Assembly: GCA_942491525.1 (NCBI GenBank)
Contig: CALOBW010000044.1
Span: 215,551-279,550 of the forward strand
DNA: 64,000 nt
From: CAYWBU01 sp942491525
Lineage (GTDB): Bacteria; Desulfobacterota; Desulfomonilia; UBA1062
Direction of reading: 5' to 3'
Positions 53,479 through 62,461 of the stretch are shown here, in pieces (the stretch's first letter is position 1; each line of letters opens with the position of its first letter). A program made the position numbers and the translations under genes. The notes under the pieces are model-generated. The model did not search any database. It saw only the letters and a list, made by a program, of their open reading frames with translations, and was not told the DNA's origin.

Positions 53479-53596
53479 CAGGATCTCCCAGTAATTTAAT
53501 TCACTGCTAGATATTAAAGATTATGAGATCCGTCAATAAATATATCCATTTGATAACAAGTATATAAAATATAACATGCTATATATACGCACATTA

Positions 53597-53625
53597 TTTA
53601 CATGACAAATTTCATCTGCTATAGG
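53597..53625 (+). promoter_or_regulatory. Sigma-70-type promoter of the AT-rich lipoprotein gene
   Basis: TTTACA at 53597-53602 and TATAGG at 53620-53625 are separated by 17 bp, about 30 bp before the start codon. No operator was recognised. Confidence 0.55.
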
Positions 53626-53654
53626 GAGCTACATCTAAATTTTAGGAGAAACCT

Positions 53655-54176
53655 ATGTCCAATAATAAAATAACATTTCTAACCCTTTTAATATTGCTAT
53701 TTCTTTCAGGCTGCAGCACCACCCGAAACTCAATGCCTGTCACTCAAATTGAATTTGATGCCTCCCAGCTGGAGAGATCAGAATATGTCATTCTCGACAA
53801 TGTAACCGGCATCTCTTCCACCCAGTATATCCTTGGCGGTCTCATTCAGATCATAGATGCCAACTATCCCGATGCAAAACCCGAAGATAAAAAAGTCAAA
53901 TTTCTCGGCATCCGGTTTTATAAAGCTGAAAACTACGCCACCCAGGAACCCAAAGGATGCCTCTATGTCGCAACAACTGCAGACAGGGCATATTACAAGG
54001 CACTCAGCCAATCATTTGATGCCGATTCAATAATCCAGCAAAAATTCAACCGCCACATTCACGGTTTCCCTGGAATTGTACAAACCGAAGTAATAACTTT
54101 TTGCGGCAAAGCCATCCAGCTCAAATCTGACGCTGACCTCTACCAATCAACCAACATCATTGAGGCTGTCGAATAA
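53655..54176 (+). CDS. Lipoprotein, unknown function
   Basis: The 173-residue product has the lipoprotein signal FLTLLILLFLSGCS with Cys20. Mature motifs include YVILDNVTGISSTQYILGGLIQIIDANYP and GCLYVATTADRAYYKALSQS. I recognise no family, although the pattern recalls small secreted proteins of uncertain role. AGGAG lies before the ATG. It is AT-rich like the barrel gene opposite it. The stop codon lies in a 31-base palindrome that serves as terminator. Confidence 0.7.
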   Translation: MSNNKITFLTLLILLFLSGCSTTRNSMPVTQIEFDASQLERSEYVILDNVTGISSTQYILGGLIQIIDANYPDAKPEDKKVKFLGIRFYKAENYATQEPKGCLYVATTADRAYYKALSQSFDADSIIQQKFNRHIHGFPGIVQTEVITFCGKAIQLKSDADLYQSTNIIEAVE

Positions 54177-54196
54177 TTCGACAGCCTCAATCTTTC
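54160..54196. terminator. Palindromic terminator spanning the lipoprotein stop codon
   Basis: Bases 54160-54174 and 54176-54190 are perfect inverted repeats about one central base, with the TAA at 54174-54176. The plus strand continues TCTTTC. It also overlaps the last bases of the convergent methyltransferase gene. Confidence 0.7.
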
Positions 54197-54834
54197 ATCT
54201 CCAATAAAATCACATCCTGACCGCTAAAGCTCAGATCAGCTCCAAAACGGGCTGCGATATACTCAAAAGTCCGGCGCGAGTAGAAGGCGATGTGGGTCAG
54301 GTCGCGGATGTAGTGCCAGCCACTGAAAGCCTCGGGACTCCGCACCAGTTTAGTCATGATCCCCAGGACGCCGCCCGGCCGCAGCATGCAGAAGAGCCGC
54401 TCAAACTCCTCAGCAGGACGTTGCAGGTGCTCCACCACCTCGCTGGCCGTGATGAAGTCATACTGTTTGCGCAGCAGCGCCGGATCATCGAAGTAGAAGG
54501 GATCAAAGAGATCCACCTGCAGACCCTGCTCACGCAACATCTGGGCCAGGACCGGCCCGGGGCCGCAGCCAAAATCGAGCCCGGCCATACCCGGCTGCAA
54601 ACGCTCCAGCATGGGTTCGCTCAGGCGTGAGAGAAACCTGCGATAACCGGGATCAGCGCCGCTGTTCTGATGCAGGTCATACTCGGCCCTCTCAGCGGCG
54701 GCATCCAGCCAGTGCTCAGCCGGCACATGCACCAGCTCACAGCGGCTGCACTGCAGGTAGACCCGCTGTTTATCCTCATAATATTGATTAATTCCGGCAC
54801 CGGCACAAAGCGGGCAGACAGCTCGTTTCTGCAT
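54187..54834 (-). CDS. SAM-dependent methyltransferase with N-terminal zinc ribbon
   Basis: From ATG 54834 the product has 215 residues. It begins with a Cys4 motif (CPLCAGAG ... CSRCELVHV), followed by a class I methyltransferase core: GLDFGCGPGPVLAQMLREQG (SAM motif I), VDLFDPF, ITASEVVEHLQRP and MLRPGGVLGIMTK. An upstream ATG at 54903 lies inside the VOC gene and is less likely. It starts 4 bp after the VOC stop, so the two are coupled. The substrate cannot be predicted. Confidence 0.83.
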   Translation of the reverse strand: MQKRAVCPLCAGAGINQYYEDKQRVYLQCSRCELVHVPAEHWLDAAAERAEYDLHQNSGADPGYRRFLSRLSEPMLERLQPGMAGLDFGCGPGPVLAQMLREQGLQVDLFDPFYFDDPALLRKQYDFITASEVVEHLQRPAEEFERLFCMLRPGGVLGIMTKLVRSPEAFSGWHYIRDLTHIAFYSRRTFEYIAARFGADLSFSGQDVILLEMKD

Positions 54835-54838
54835 CGAA

Positions 54839-55228
54839 TTAAGATGTAATCTCCAACCGGTTGCCCTCCGGGTCCAGAAAGAGGCTCTCATAGTAGCCGT
54901 CACCGGTCCGGCGCGGGCCGCTCAGACGCTGATAGCCGTCCTGGGTCAATCTCTCGCTCAGTTCATCCACCGCCCTCTCCGAACCGACTGATATGGCCAG
55001 GTGGGCATACCCCATGCGCTCCCGGGTGCACTCTTCAGGCTCGGCCACATCGGGCCGCTGCATCAGCTCCAGCCGCGCGCCGCCGGCAAAGCGCAGAAAG
55101 TAGGACTGAAAGTGCCGGTCGGCATTGACATAGCGTTCGCTGGCCCCGGCCCCGAAGTAGTCCACATAGAACTGCCGCAAGGTCTCAATATCCCTGGCCC
55201 AGATGGCCACATGCTCCAATTTGATCAT
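54839..55228 (-). CDS. VOC-family (glyoxalase/dioxygenase-fold) protein
   Basis: The 129-residue protein has two beta-alpha-beta-beta-beta modules. Putative metal ligands are His6 in LEHVAIWARD, Glu in ARLELMQRP, His in YAHLAISVGS, and Glu in NRLEITS, matching the glyoxalase I pattern. LFLDPEGNRLEI is typical of VOC enzymes. It could be a lactoylglutathione-lyase-like isomerase or an unrelated VOC enzyme. It is first in a two-gene unit with the methyltransferase. Confidence 0.87.
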   Translation of the reverse strand: MIKLEHVAIWARDIETLRQFYVDYFGAGASERYVNADRHFQSYFLRFAGGARLELMQRPDVAEPEECTRERMGYAHLAISVGSERAVDELSERLTQDGYQRLSGPRRTGDGYYESLFLDPEGNRLEITS

Positions 55229-55393
55229 AATCTACAATATAACAGAGGCGGGCAGGCGGAGCCAGCTATTAGGCCGGTTTTGAAATCTGACTCGAGATTT
55301 ATTGACGGATCCGGCATAATGGATCCATGGAGTTTATCGCGGCCAAGACCATCCTGAGCAGCCTCAAACCAGGCCCGGGACCCGCAGCTGACT

Positions 55394-56329
55394 TTATTTT
55401 AGGCACTCCGCCGCAATCCAGCTGCGCCAGAGCTGCTCATTCTCATCCAGCCACTTCTTGGCCGCGGCCCTGTAGCTCAGCTTGTCCACATCGACCATGT
55501 AGGCCAGCTCGGCCAGCATGCGGTTGTCAAAGTCAATCTTCTGCAGGGTCGCATAGGCGCAGGGCCACCTCTGTACCATGCCGGACCAGGCGGCCTTCTT
55601 GAGCCAGCCGTCTTTGGGATTGCCGCAGTCATAGAGATAGAAGGGGTTGACGCCCCACTCGGCCTTTGTCTCGCACTCCGGCGCATAGGCCGGAAACTCC
55701 ACAAATTTTCCCTCATACTTAAGATCGATCCAATTGGGTGTCCAATTGAAGAGCACGATGGGCTGCTTCTTCTTGTAGGCTCTGTCCAGGGCCTGCCAGA
55801 GCTCATCACTGTCCCTGGCCTCCACCACCCTGAAATTCATCTCCAGGGCCCGGATGCGCGCCCGTTCCGGCTTCTCCCAGGGACCCGCCAGATAGCGGCC
55901 GGCCGGATAGGTCTCCGGGGTGGCAAAGAGGCGAGAGCAATCCCTGAGGGCCCGCCAATCCGGCAGCCCCGGGCAGAGATCCTCCACGTAAGAAGGATAC
56001 CACCACTCCTCGCGCGTGCGGGCCGCATGAGTGCCGGCATCCACAATCTGCCCCAGGGCCACCATACGCTCAAACTGATCCTTCATGGTGCCCTCCCAAA
56101 CCTCCACCTGCACATGAGCATAGCCCAGGCGCAGCCCGCCCCACTGGTCGTGGATGCTCAAAGTTTCATACTCGACGCGGTAGCCCAGCTTCTCGAAGAG
56201 CTGGCCCGTAATGTGTGAGAGCACAATCTGACTGGTCCAGTTGTTGAGGATGATCCGGATCGGTTCACTGCCCTTTGCAGGGCCGCTCAGCAGCATGAAA
56301 CAGACAAGCAGGATCATAAATCGGCGCAT
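55394..56329 (-). CDS. Glycine-betaine/proline-type substrate-binding protein (OpuAC family)
   Basis: From ATG 56329 the product has 311 residues. A signal peptide (MILLVCFMLLSGPAKG) precedes an OpuAC domain: IRIILNNWTSQIVLSHITGQLFEKLGY, QVEVWEGTMKDQFERM, QPIVLFNWTPNWIDLKYEGKFVEF. Trp-rich patches are those that cage quaternary amines in the family. No permease or ATPase gene is adjacent, so it is an orphan. The GGAG is only 1 base from this ATG; an ATG four codons later (56317) is an alternative. It diverges from the HD-GYP/HDOD gene. Confidence 0.82.
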   Translation of the reverse strand: MRRFMILLVCFMLLSGPAKGSEPIRIILNNWTSQIVLSHITGQLFEKLGYRVEYETLSIHDQWGGLRLGYAHVQVEVWEGTMKDQFERMVALGQIVDAGTHAARTREEWWYPSYVEDLCPGLPDWRALRDCSRLFATPETYPAGRYLAGPWEKPERARIRALEMNFRVVEARDSDELWQALDRAYKKKQPIVLFNWTPNWIDLKYEGKFVEFPAYAPECETKAEWGVNPFYLYDCGNPKDGWLKKAAWSGMVQRWPCAYATLQKIDFDNRMLAELAYMVDVDKLSYRAAAKKWLDENEQLWRSWIAAECLK

Positions 56330-56438
56330 ACTCCATTGAATAGACGCGCGCCGGATTATAACAAGATCTGAACCGCGGCTCATAAAAATGGTACCAATTG
56401 CCGAAGAGCTGATTATTCTTAAAAGAGGAATATTTGTT

Positions 56439-57875
56439 ATGAGCAGCGACCAACTATCCGGCGAAGTGATCCAGACCCTCAGATGCATCATCAAGGAGAG
56501 CGGCAACTCCTTTGCAGGGCACTCCCAGAAGGTGGGCAAACTATGCGTCGCCCTGAGTTCCAGGATTCTCGGCCCCGAAGCCCGCACCGACCTGATCTAC
56601 CTGGTCTGCCTGCTGCACGATCTGGGCATGCTCAATGTTCCGGCGGCGATCAGCCAGAAGCCGGACACGCTTAATGCGGCCGAGATGGATCTGATCAGAG
56701 AACACCCGCTGCGGGCCGAGCGCATCCTGGCCAACCTGAGCCTTTTTGAAGAGGCGCTGCCCATCATCCGGCACCACCATGAAGCGGTTGACGGCAGCGG
56801 CTACCCCGACGGCCTCAAGGGCAATCAGATCCCCATCGAGTCCCGCATCATGCGCCTGGCCGAAAGTTATGTGGCCATGACCTCGCCGCGCCCCCACCGA
56901 CCGGCCATGACCAGGGAGGAGGCCATCGCCCAGATCCGCCAGGATGCGGGCACAGTTTACGACAAGCTGCTGATCGGGCCCTTCATCAAGCATATCGCGC
57001 CCGAGACCGCCCCGGCCGACAACGGCAAGATCTCCACCAGGGACCTGCTCCATGAGCTGGTCGAAGACATCCATAAGGGCGAGATCAACCTGCCGGTCAT
57101 GCCCAACATTGTGCAGCGGGTCGACGAGATCGTGAAGACACCCGAGTCCACGGCCCTCGAACTGGCCGAAGTCATCGAACAGGAGCCCACCATCTCGCTG
57201 CGCCTGATCGCCATCTCCAACTCGGCCCTCTACGGCGCCGAGAAGCGCATCGAGAAGATCAAGGACGCCGTCTACCGCATCGGCACCAAGGAGACCCAGG
57301 ACATCGTGACCGCCATTGCCAGCCGCAGCCTCTACCAGTCCGGCAACAAGGAGATCAGCGCCAAACTGGAACAGCTCTGGCAGCACTCCCTGGCCACGGC
57401 CTATGCGGCGCGGGCCATCGCCCAGCTGCTGGAGCTGCCCGGCGCCGACAAATATTTTCTGACCGGACTGGTGCACGATATCGGCAAAACCCTGCTGCTG
57501 CAGGCCCTGACCGAGGTCCTCAAGAAGCAGCAGCGCCAGCTCGACCTGGACGAGATCATGCTCAACATCCAGACCATCCATGCCGATTTCGGCGCCAGGC
57601 TGCTGCAGCACTGGGAGTTTGCCGACGATCTGGTCCAGCTGGTCAGAGGGCATGAAGCCGCTGAAATCTGCGCCGCAACCCCCAAGCCGCAGCTGATCCT
57701 CAACCTGGCCAACATGCTGACCCGCACCATCGGCTACAGCCTCTTCGCCGATCAGAAGCTGAAAGCCGAGGAGCTCGCCGCCGGCAAGCTGCTGAACATT
57801 GCGCCGGGCAAGCTGCAGTTCATCGCGCGCAAGGTTAACCACTTCATGGAACTCTCGGACGGAATGAGCAAATAG
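56439..57875 (+). CDS. HD-GYP / HDOD two-domain signalling protein
   Basis: From ATG 56439 the product has 478 residues. The first domain is HD-GYP: GHSQKVGKLCVAL, LLHDLGMLNVPA, EHPLRAERIL, IIRHHHEAVDGSGYPDGLKGNQIPIESRIMRLAE. From about residue 210 an HDOD domain follows: LPVMPNIVQRVDEIV, TISLRLIAISNSALYGAE, YRIGTKETQDIV, LVHDIGKTLLLQ. HDOD domains occur in signalling proteins without clear catalysis. Together they suggest a c-di-GMP phosphodiesterase with a protein-contact or sensing module. Upstream in-frame ATG 56388 lacks a site. Confidence 0.88.
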   Translation: MSSDQLSGEVIQTLRCIIKESGNSFAGHSQKVGKLCVALSSRILGPEARTDLIYLVCLLHDLGMLNVPAAISQKPDTLNAAEMDLIREHPLRAERILANLSLFEEALPIIRHHHEAVDGSGYPDGLKGNQIPIESRIMRLAESYVAMTSPRPHRPAMTREEAIAQIRQDAGTVYDKLLIGPFIKHIAPETAPADNGKISTRDLLHELVEDIHKGEINLPVMPNIVQRVDEIVKTPESTALELAEVIEQEPTISLRLIAISNSALYGAEKRIEKIKDAVYRIGTKETQDIVTAIASRSLYQSGNKEISAKLEQLWQHSLATAYAARAIAQLLELPGADKYFLTGLVHDIGKTLLLQALTEVLKKQQRQLDLDEIMLNIQTIHADFGARLLQHWEFADDLVQLVRGHEAAEICAATPKPQLILNLANMLTRTIGYSLFADQKLKAEELAAGKLLNIAPGKLQFIARKVNHFMELSDGMSK

Positions 57876-57880
57876 GAGGC

Positions 57881-58960
57881 CTAGTCCAGGGCCGGCTCAA
57901 CGACCAGCACATTGGAGGCCAGCTCCTCTGAAACCCGCTGTTCCAGACCGTCCTCCGCGCTGCGTTTGCGCAGCAGTTCCGCCGGCTTATAGCCCTTCGG
58001 CAGTTTGCCCAGATTGCAGATCGGCTCGCCGGGACTGATCGCCGGCAGGCTGGTCATGCCGATCACCACGGCGTTAAAGGGCGCATGCAGCGTATTGTGG
58101 TCACGGCCGAGCAGGGTCGTGTTGGTGGTCAGCGGCTGGCCCTTCTCAATGATGTCGCCCGGTTTGACATGAAACTGCAGAAACCCGCCGCGCTCGGCCC
58201 TGATCCACTTCGACTCCTTGATCACCACCTGATATGGCGGGCTCTCGGACTCGCCATCGAGCATGTCCAGTTTCCTGAACACATTTTTGATGCCGCGCAC
58301 CGTGGTCTCAACGATGCTGGGCTCCACCTTCCAGACCTCACCACCCTCCATGATGATGGTGGGACAGCCGGCCAGGCAGGCCTCACGCCTAAAACTGCCC
58401 CTGGGGCCCTTGGTGTTGATAATTATCTCCGAGCCGAAGGCCTCGGCCAGCCAGCGGACATCGGGGTCGCCCAGATCGCCGCGCACATTGGGATAGTTGG
58501 TGCGGCGCACCGCCGCCGTATGCAGATCAATCCCGTAGTCGCAACGCGCCACAATCTCACTGAAGATCGTATCGGCGATGCGGCTGGCCAGACTGCCGCT
58601 CTCGGAGCCCGGAAAGGAGCGGTTCAGGTCGCGCCGGTCCGGCAGATAGCGCGTATGGCGGTCAAAGGCCAGAATATTAAGCACCGGCACCAGGATGATC
58701 GCGCCCCGTTTAAGGCAGAACTCATCATCCTGAATCAGCTGGCGGATCGCCCCGGTGCCGTTGATCTCATCGCCATGCAGGGCCGCCGTCACAAAGACAA
58801 CCGGCCCCTCCTCGGGGGCCCGGCGGATATGGATCTGAACCGGCACGCTCATGCTGCTGTAGCTCTCGCTCATGGCCAGGGTCACATCGCGCGACTCCCC
58901 GGGCAGGATCTTCTCGCCGAACCACTCATCAATCGGTTTGCGCTCAAGGGGTTTACTCAA
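57881..58960 (-). CDS. Succinylglutamate desuccinylase/aspartoacylase-family protein
   Basis: The 359-residue protein is a zinc carboxypeptidase-fold hydrolase. Zinc and catalytic segments are VTAALHGDEINGTGAI, RDLNRSFPGSESGSLASRIAD, GIDLHTAAVRRTNYPNVR and TIIMEGGE. It resembles the RimK-linked AspA/AstE-like family. The start is TTG 58960 (GGAGG 9 bases upstream) or GTG 58969; both lie within the end of rimK, whose stop is at 58953-58955, so translation is coupled. It probably trims or transfers acyl groups on glutamyl peptides made by the RimK-like ligase, but this is inferred. Confidence 0.85.
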   Translation of the reverse strand: MSKPLERKPIDEWFGEKILPGESRDVTLAMSESYSSMSVPVQIHIRRAPEEGPVVFVTAALHGDEINGTGAIRQLIQDDEFCLKRGAIILVPVLNILAFDRHTRYLPDRRDLNRSFPGSESGSLASRIADTIFSEIVARCDYGIDLHTAAVRRTNYPNVRGDLGDPDVRWLAEAFGSEIIINTKGPRGSFRREACLAGCPTIIMEGGEVWKVEPSIVETTVRGIKNVFRKLDMLDGESESPPYQVVIKESKWIRAERGGFLQFHVKPGDIIEKGQPLTTNTTLLGRDHNTLHAPFNAVVIGMTSLPAISPGEPICNLGKLPKGYKPAELLRKRSAEDGLEQRVSEELASNVLVVEPALD

Positions 58961-60191
58961 GACCGTCACCCTCCTCCTTCGTGGCCATATGCAGCACCTC
59001 ATCCGCCACCGGCAAGTCCGGCAGCTCTCGCACTTTGGGCTGACGCCTGCGCCTGATCTTGCCAGGAACCAGGTCGCGCATCAGATCCAGCTTGCCGAAA
59101 CAGAGCAGGCGGTCGCCGGCTTCCAGCTGCCGCTGAGAACGGGGATTGGGAATAACGCTCGTGTCGCGGTAGAGGGTCAGCACAACAATATCGCGGTCGC
59201 GCAGGCCCGAGGACTGGATAGATTTACCGACATACTCCGAACCTTCGGGGATATGCAGCTCGGCCACGCCATAGCCGCGGCTGACCGTCAGGCGCTGGCG
59301 CAGGTCGATCTCGGGAAAGTTCACCTGCGCCGCGATGTAGTCGATGATGGCCCCGGCAATATCCAGCTGGGTGCAGCCCTCGATGCCCTCCAGCCCGGGC
59401 GATGAATTGACCTCCACCACCTGCGGACCCTCCTTGCCCTCCAGCAGATCCACGCCGGCAATGCGCAGCCCCATGATCTGGGCCGCGCGCACGGCGGTGC
59501 GGCAGTAGACCTCATCCAGCACCACCGGCTCGGTGAGCCCGCCCCGGTGCACATTGCTGCGGAACTCCTGCCCCTGGGCAACCCGGCGCATCGCGCCCAC
59601 CACCTGATCACCGACCACAAAGGCCCGGATATCGCGGCCCTTGCTCTCGGCGACAAATTTCTGGATCAGGACGTTCTGCTTCTGGCTCTGCAGCAGCTCA
59701 ATGATGGCCTCGGCCGACTTGACCGACTCGGCCAGCAGCACGCCGATACCCTGGGTGCCCTCCAGCAGCTTGATGATGACCGGCGCCCCGCCGACCCTTT
59801 CGATGGCCGGCAGCACGTCGCGTTTGTCGCGCACAAAGGTTGTCTGCGGAATGCCGATATGGTGGCGGCTCAGAATCTGCAGGCTGCGCAGCTTGTCGCG
59901 CGAGGTGCTGATGCTGGCCGAGGAGTTGGCGCAGAAGACATCCATCTGCTCAAACTGCCTGACAACCGCCGTGCCGAAGTAGGTGATGGAGGCGCCGATG
60001 CGCGGCAGCACGGCATCATAGGCCGAGAGCTGCCTCTGCCGATAGTAGAGGTCCGGCATCCCCTCCTCCAGATCAATCGCAAATTTAAGCGTATCAAGAA
60101 CCTTGACCGCATGCCCGCGCTGCATGGCCGCCTCACGGAGACGGCGCGTGCTGTAGCACCTTGGGTTACATGAAAGAATTGCCAGTTTCAT
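58953..60191 (-). CDS. rimK: RimK-type alpha-L-glutamate ligase fused to a TrkA_C domain
   Basis: The 412-residue protein starts with the RimK layout: LAILSCNPRCYSTRRLREAA, LPRIGASITYFGTAVVRQFE, ATP-grasp segments VIIKLLEGTQGIGVLLAES, QKFVAESKGRDIRAFVVGDQVVGAMRR, and VVEVNSSPGLEGIEGCT with metal-binding Glu-Asn. E. coli RimK is about 300 residues; the extra part, about 310-385, is a TrkA_C (RCK_C) ligand-binding fold: ELHIPEGSEYVGKSIQ, RDIVVLTLYRD, LEAGDRLLCFGK. The ligase adds glutamate to a protein or peptide; the added domain likely senses a small ligand. It overlaps the desuccinylase-like gene. Confidence 0.9.
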   Translation of the reverse strand: MKLAILSCNPRCYSTRRLREAAMQRGHAVKVLDTLKFAIDLEEGMPDLYYRQRQLSAYDAVLPRIGASITYFGTAVVRQFEQMDVFCANSSASISTSRDKLRSLQILSRHHIGIPQTTFVRDKRDVLPAIERVGGAPVIIKLLEGTQGIGVLLAESVKSAEAIIELLQSQKQNVLIQKFVAESKGRDIRAFVVGDQVVGAMRRVAQGQEFRSNVHRGGLTEPVVLDEVYCRTAVRAAQIMGLRIAGVDLLEGKEGPQVVEVNSSPGLEGIEGCTQLDIAGAIIDYIAAQVNFPEIDLRQRLTVSRGYGVAELHIPEGSEYVGKSIQSSGLRDRDIVVLTLYRDTSVIPNPRSQRQLEAGDRLLCFGKLDLMRDLVPGKIRRRRQPKVRELPDLPVADEVLHMATKEEGDGLE

Positions 60192-60201
60192 ATCTGCTCC
60201 T

Positions 60202-60798
60202 TTAAACCTTTAACATAAAACGCTGCAGCATCAGCTGCACATCGGCCCACATCAGGGCCCCGAGGTCGTAGGCCCCGTCGTGCAGGCACCAGTCGAAGAT
60301 CACCCCCCGGCTGCAGCGCATCACCGCCACGGTCATCGCGGTGGGATCCAGCTCGGCAGAGAAGATCCCGGCCGACTTACCCTGAGTGAAGATCGACTGC
60401 AACTCCTGGAAGGTGTAACGCTGCGGATCGAGGGTAAACTTGTCGCCGGCGTTGATGATCTGCTGATAGACCCCGGCCACAAACCTGACTCCCAGGCTCT
60501 GCAGCAGCTTGGCCGACTCGAGGATCACCGCCTCCAGCTTCGCCCGGGGATCGGTAAGCTGCAGCTCCTCGATGCGCTGGCTCAGCAGCAGGTCCACCTG
60601 GCGGTGGGCCGCATAGAGGATCTCCTCCTTGGACTGGAAGTGGTGATAGAAGGTGCCCACCGAGATGGCGGCCGCCTCGCAGATCTCGCGGATGGTGACC
60701 AGATCCATGCCCCGCTCCCGAAAGAGCTCCATGGCGGTCTCGGATATTCTCAATTTTGTCTCAACCGCCTGCTGCTGGCGCCTGGTCAGTTCGCTCAT
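60202..60798 (-). CDS. TetR-family transcriptional repressor
   Basis: The 198-residue regulator has an N-terminal helix-turn-helix: ISETAMELFRERGMDLVTIREICEAAAISVGTFYHHFQSKEEIL. The C-terminal region is all-helical and would bind an effector. AAGGAGC precedes the ATG. It is transcribed divergently from the FAD/ferredoxin-reductase pair across 133 bp, which hold a promoter and two CGAACA-type palindromes. It is probably the repressor of that operon and perhaps of itself. The ligand is unknown, possibly a hydrophobic compound handled by the neighbouring enzymes. Confidence 0.92.
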   Translation of the reverse strand: MSELTRRQQQAVETKLRISETAMELFRERGMDLVTIREICEAAAISVGTFYHHFQSKEEILYAAHRQVDLLLSQRIEELQLTDPRAKLEAVILESAKLLQSLGVRFVAGVYQQIINAGDKFTLDPQRYTFQELQSIFTQGKSAGIFSAELDPTAMTVAVMRCSRGVIFDWCLHDGAYDLGALMWADVQLMLQRFMLKV

Positions 60799-60848
60799 TT
60801 AACTGCTCCTTAAGCCTAACATACCATATTTCCGTAGAATAAAAAGCG

Positions 60849-60909
60849 TTGACAGAATTTTAAATTACATTATAGTTTTCACCGAACATTGTTCGTCGAA
60901 CAGTGATCG
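60849..60909 (+). promoter_or_regulatory. Promoter and two tandem TetR operators
   Basis: TTGACA at 60849-60854 and TATAGT at 60871-60876 (16-bp spacer) make a good promoter. Immediately downstream lie CGAACATTGTTCG at 60883-60895, a perfect palindrome, and CGAACAGTGATCG at 60897-60909, an imperfect copy, 14 bp apart. A TetR dimer on these would block initiation. Confidence 0.7.
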
Positions 60910-60931
60910 ACTACGAATGAAGGAGTCATCC

Positions 60932-62461
60932 ATGACAGACTATGATGTGATTGTGATCGGAGCCGGCAACGCCGGACTCTCATCCGCAGCCACCCTGGCC
61001 AGAAATGGGCAGAAGGTGCTGGTGCTGGAGCAGCACAACATTCCCGGCGGCTGCGGCACCAGCTTCAGGCGCGGCCGCTTTGAATTTGAAGTGGCCCTGC
61101 ACCAGCTGAGCCAGCTCGGCCTGCCGGATACCCCGGGCCCCCTGCGGGAGCTCTTCCGCGACTACGGCATCGAGCAGGAGATCGAGTGGATCCCCATCGA
61201 CAGCCTCTACAAGGTCAACCTGCCCGGCGGCAAGGGCGTATCACTGCCGGCCAACCGCCAGGAGGCCGAGAGGGCCCTAACCGCGCACTTCCCGGCCGAG
61301 AAGCAGGCCATCCTGGACTACTTTGAGGTGGTCTTCAACTTCAACGCCGAATCCGAGGCCATAGCCCGGGCCAGTCAGGGCGCGGACCCCTCGACCATGC
61401 AGAAGCTGCTGACCCGGATCTTCTTCAAAAAGAAGTTCCCGACCCTGGCCAAATATGCCCTCAAGAGCAGCCAGGAGGTCCTGGACGAGTTCTTCGCGAG
61501 CGCCGAGCTGCAGCTCAGCCTGAGCGCCTACTGGTGCTTCATGGGCATGCCGCCGGCGCGCTTCCCCTTCTCGATCCTGGCCCGCTGCACCGCCCTCTAC
61601 ATCGACCACCTGCCCTACTACCTCAGGGGCGGCTCCCAGGTGATCTCCCAGGCCCTGGCCGAGGTGATCAATAAAAACGGCGGCGAAGTGCGCTACAACT
61701 GCGGCGCCGAAAAGATCCTGCTGGATGGCGGCAAGGCCGTGGGCGTCAGGACCGCCAAAGGCGAGGAGCTCAGCTGCAAAAGGGTGCTCTCCAACATCTC
61801 GCCGGTCCACACCTACTTCAAGCTGCTGGAGCCCGGGCAGATCCCTGAATCAGCCAAGGAGTACATGAAGGGCTACACCGTGGGCATCTCGGCCCTGACC
61901 TGCTTCCTCGGCCTGGACTGTCCGCCCGAAGCAATCGGCTTCACCGACTCCTTCAACCTGATCTACGAGACCCTGGACGCCAACGAATCGTTCCAGTCAT
62001 CCTACACCCTGATGCCGGAGAACGATCCGATCATCGCCACCAACTACACCGTGGACGACCCCAAGGTTTCGCCCGAGGGCACCAGCATCATCACCGCCGG
62101 CACCCTCAAGTATGCCCAGCCCTGGATGGACCTCAGCCCGGAGCAGTACTACGAGACCAAGTACAAGGCGGCCAATCTGATCGTTGAGCGGCTGGAGCAG
62201 CGCTTCCCGGGCATCCGCGAGCATATCGAGGAGATCGAGGTGGCCACCCCCCTGACCCACATGCGCTACCTGAACCACCCCGGCGGTTCGATCTACGGCT
62301 TTGAGCAGGACCTCAAGTCGACCCTGATGTTCTTCCCCAACGAGTCCAAGATCGAAAACCTCGAGTTTGCCGGCGGCTGGGTCAACGTCTGCGGCTTCGG
62401 CCCCAACTACCTCTACGGCAACAAGGTCGCCAATCAAATCCTGGAGGAGGTCAAACAGTGA
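60932..62461 (+). CDS. FAD-dependent oxidoreductase, phytoene-desaturase/CrtI-like (COG1233)
   Basis: From ATG 60932 (AAGGAG upstream) the product has 509 residues. The N-terminal dinucleotide motif is DVIVIGAGNAGLSSAATLARNGQKVLVLEQHNIPGGCGTSF. The middle has LPYYLRGGSQVISQALAEVINKNGGEV, and the C-terminus has LEFAGGWVNVCGFGPNYLYGNKVANQIL with the FAD tail motif. Relatives include phytoene desaturases, carotenoid isomerases and retinol saturases, which add or remove hydrogens on conjugated lipids. The GTGA overlap with the following ferredoxin-reductase gene suggests that the latter feeds electrons. The substrate is unknown. Confidence 0.85.
   Translation: MTDYDVIVIGAGNAGLSSAATLARNGQKVLVLEQHNIPGGCGTSFRRGRFEFEVALHQLSQLGLPDTPGPLRELFRDYGIEQEIEWIPIDSLYKVNLPGGKGVSLPANRQEAERALTAHFPAEKQAILDYFEVVFNFNAESEAIARASQGADPSTMQKLLTRIFFKKKFPTLAKYALKSSQEVLDEFFASAELQLSLSAYWCFMGMPPARFPFSILARCTALYIDHLPYYLRGGSQVISQALAEVINKNGGEVRYNCGAEKILLDGGKAVGVRTAKGEELSCKRVLSNISPVHTYFKLLEPGQIPESAKEYMKGYTVGISALTCFLGLDCPPEAIGFTDSFNLIYETLDANESFQSSYTLMPENDPIIATNYTVDDPKVSPEGTSIITAGTLKYAQPWMDLSPEQYYETKYKAANLIVERLEQRFPGIREHIEEIEVATPLTHMRYLNHPGGSIYGFEQDLKSTLMFFPNESKIENLEFAGGWVNVCGFGPNYLYGNKVANQILEEVKQ

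Noticed and set aside
56541..57842. 433-codon minus-strand frame inside the HD-GYP/HDOD gene
   Set aside because: Antisense shadow; the sense strand has complete HD-GYP motifs.
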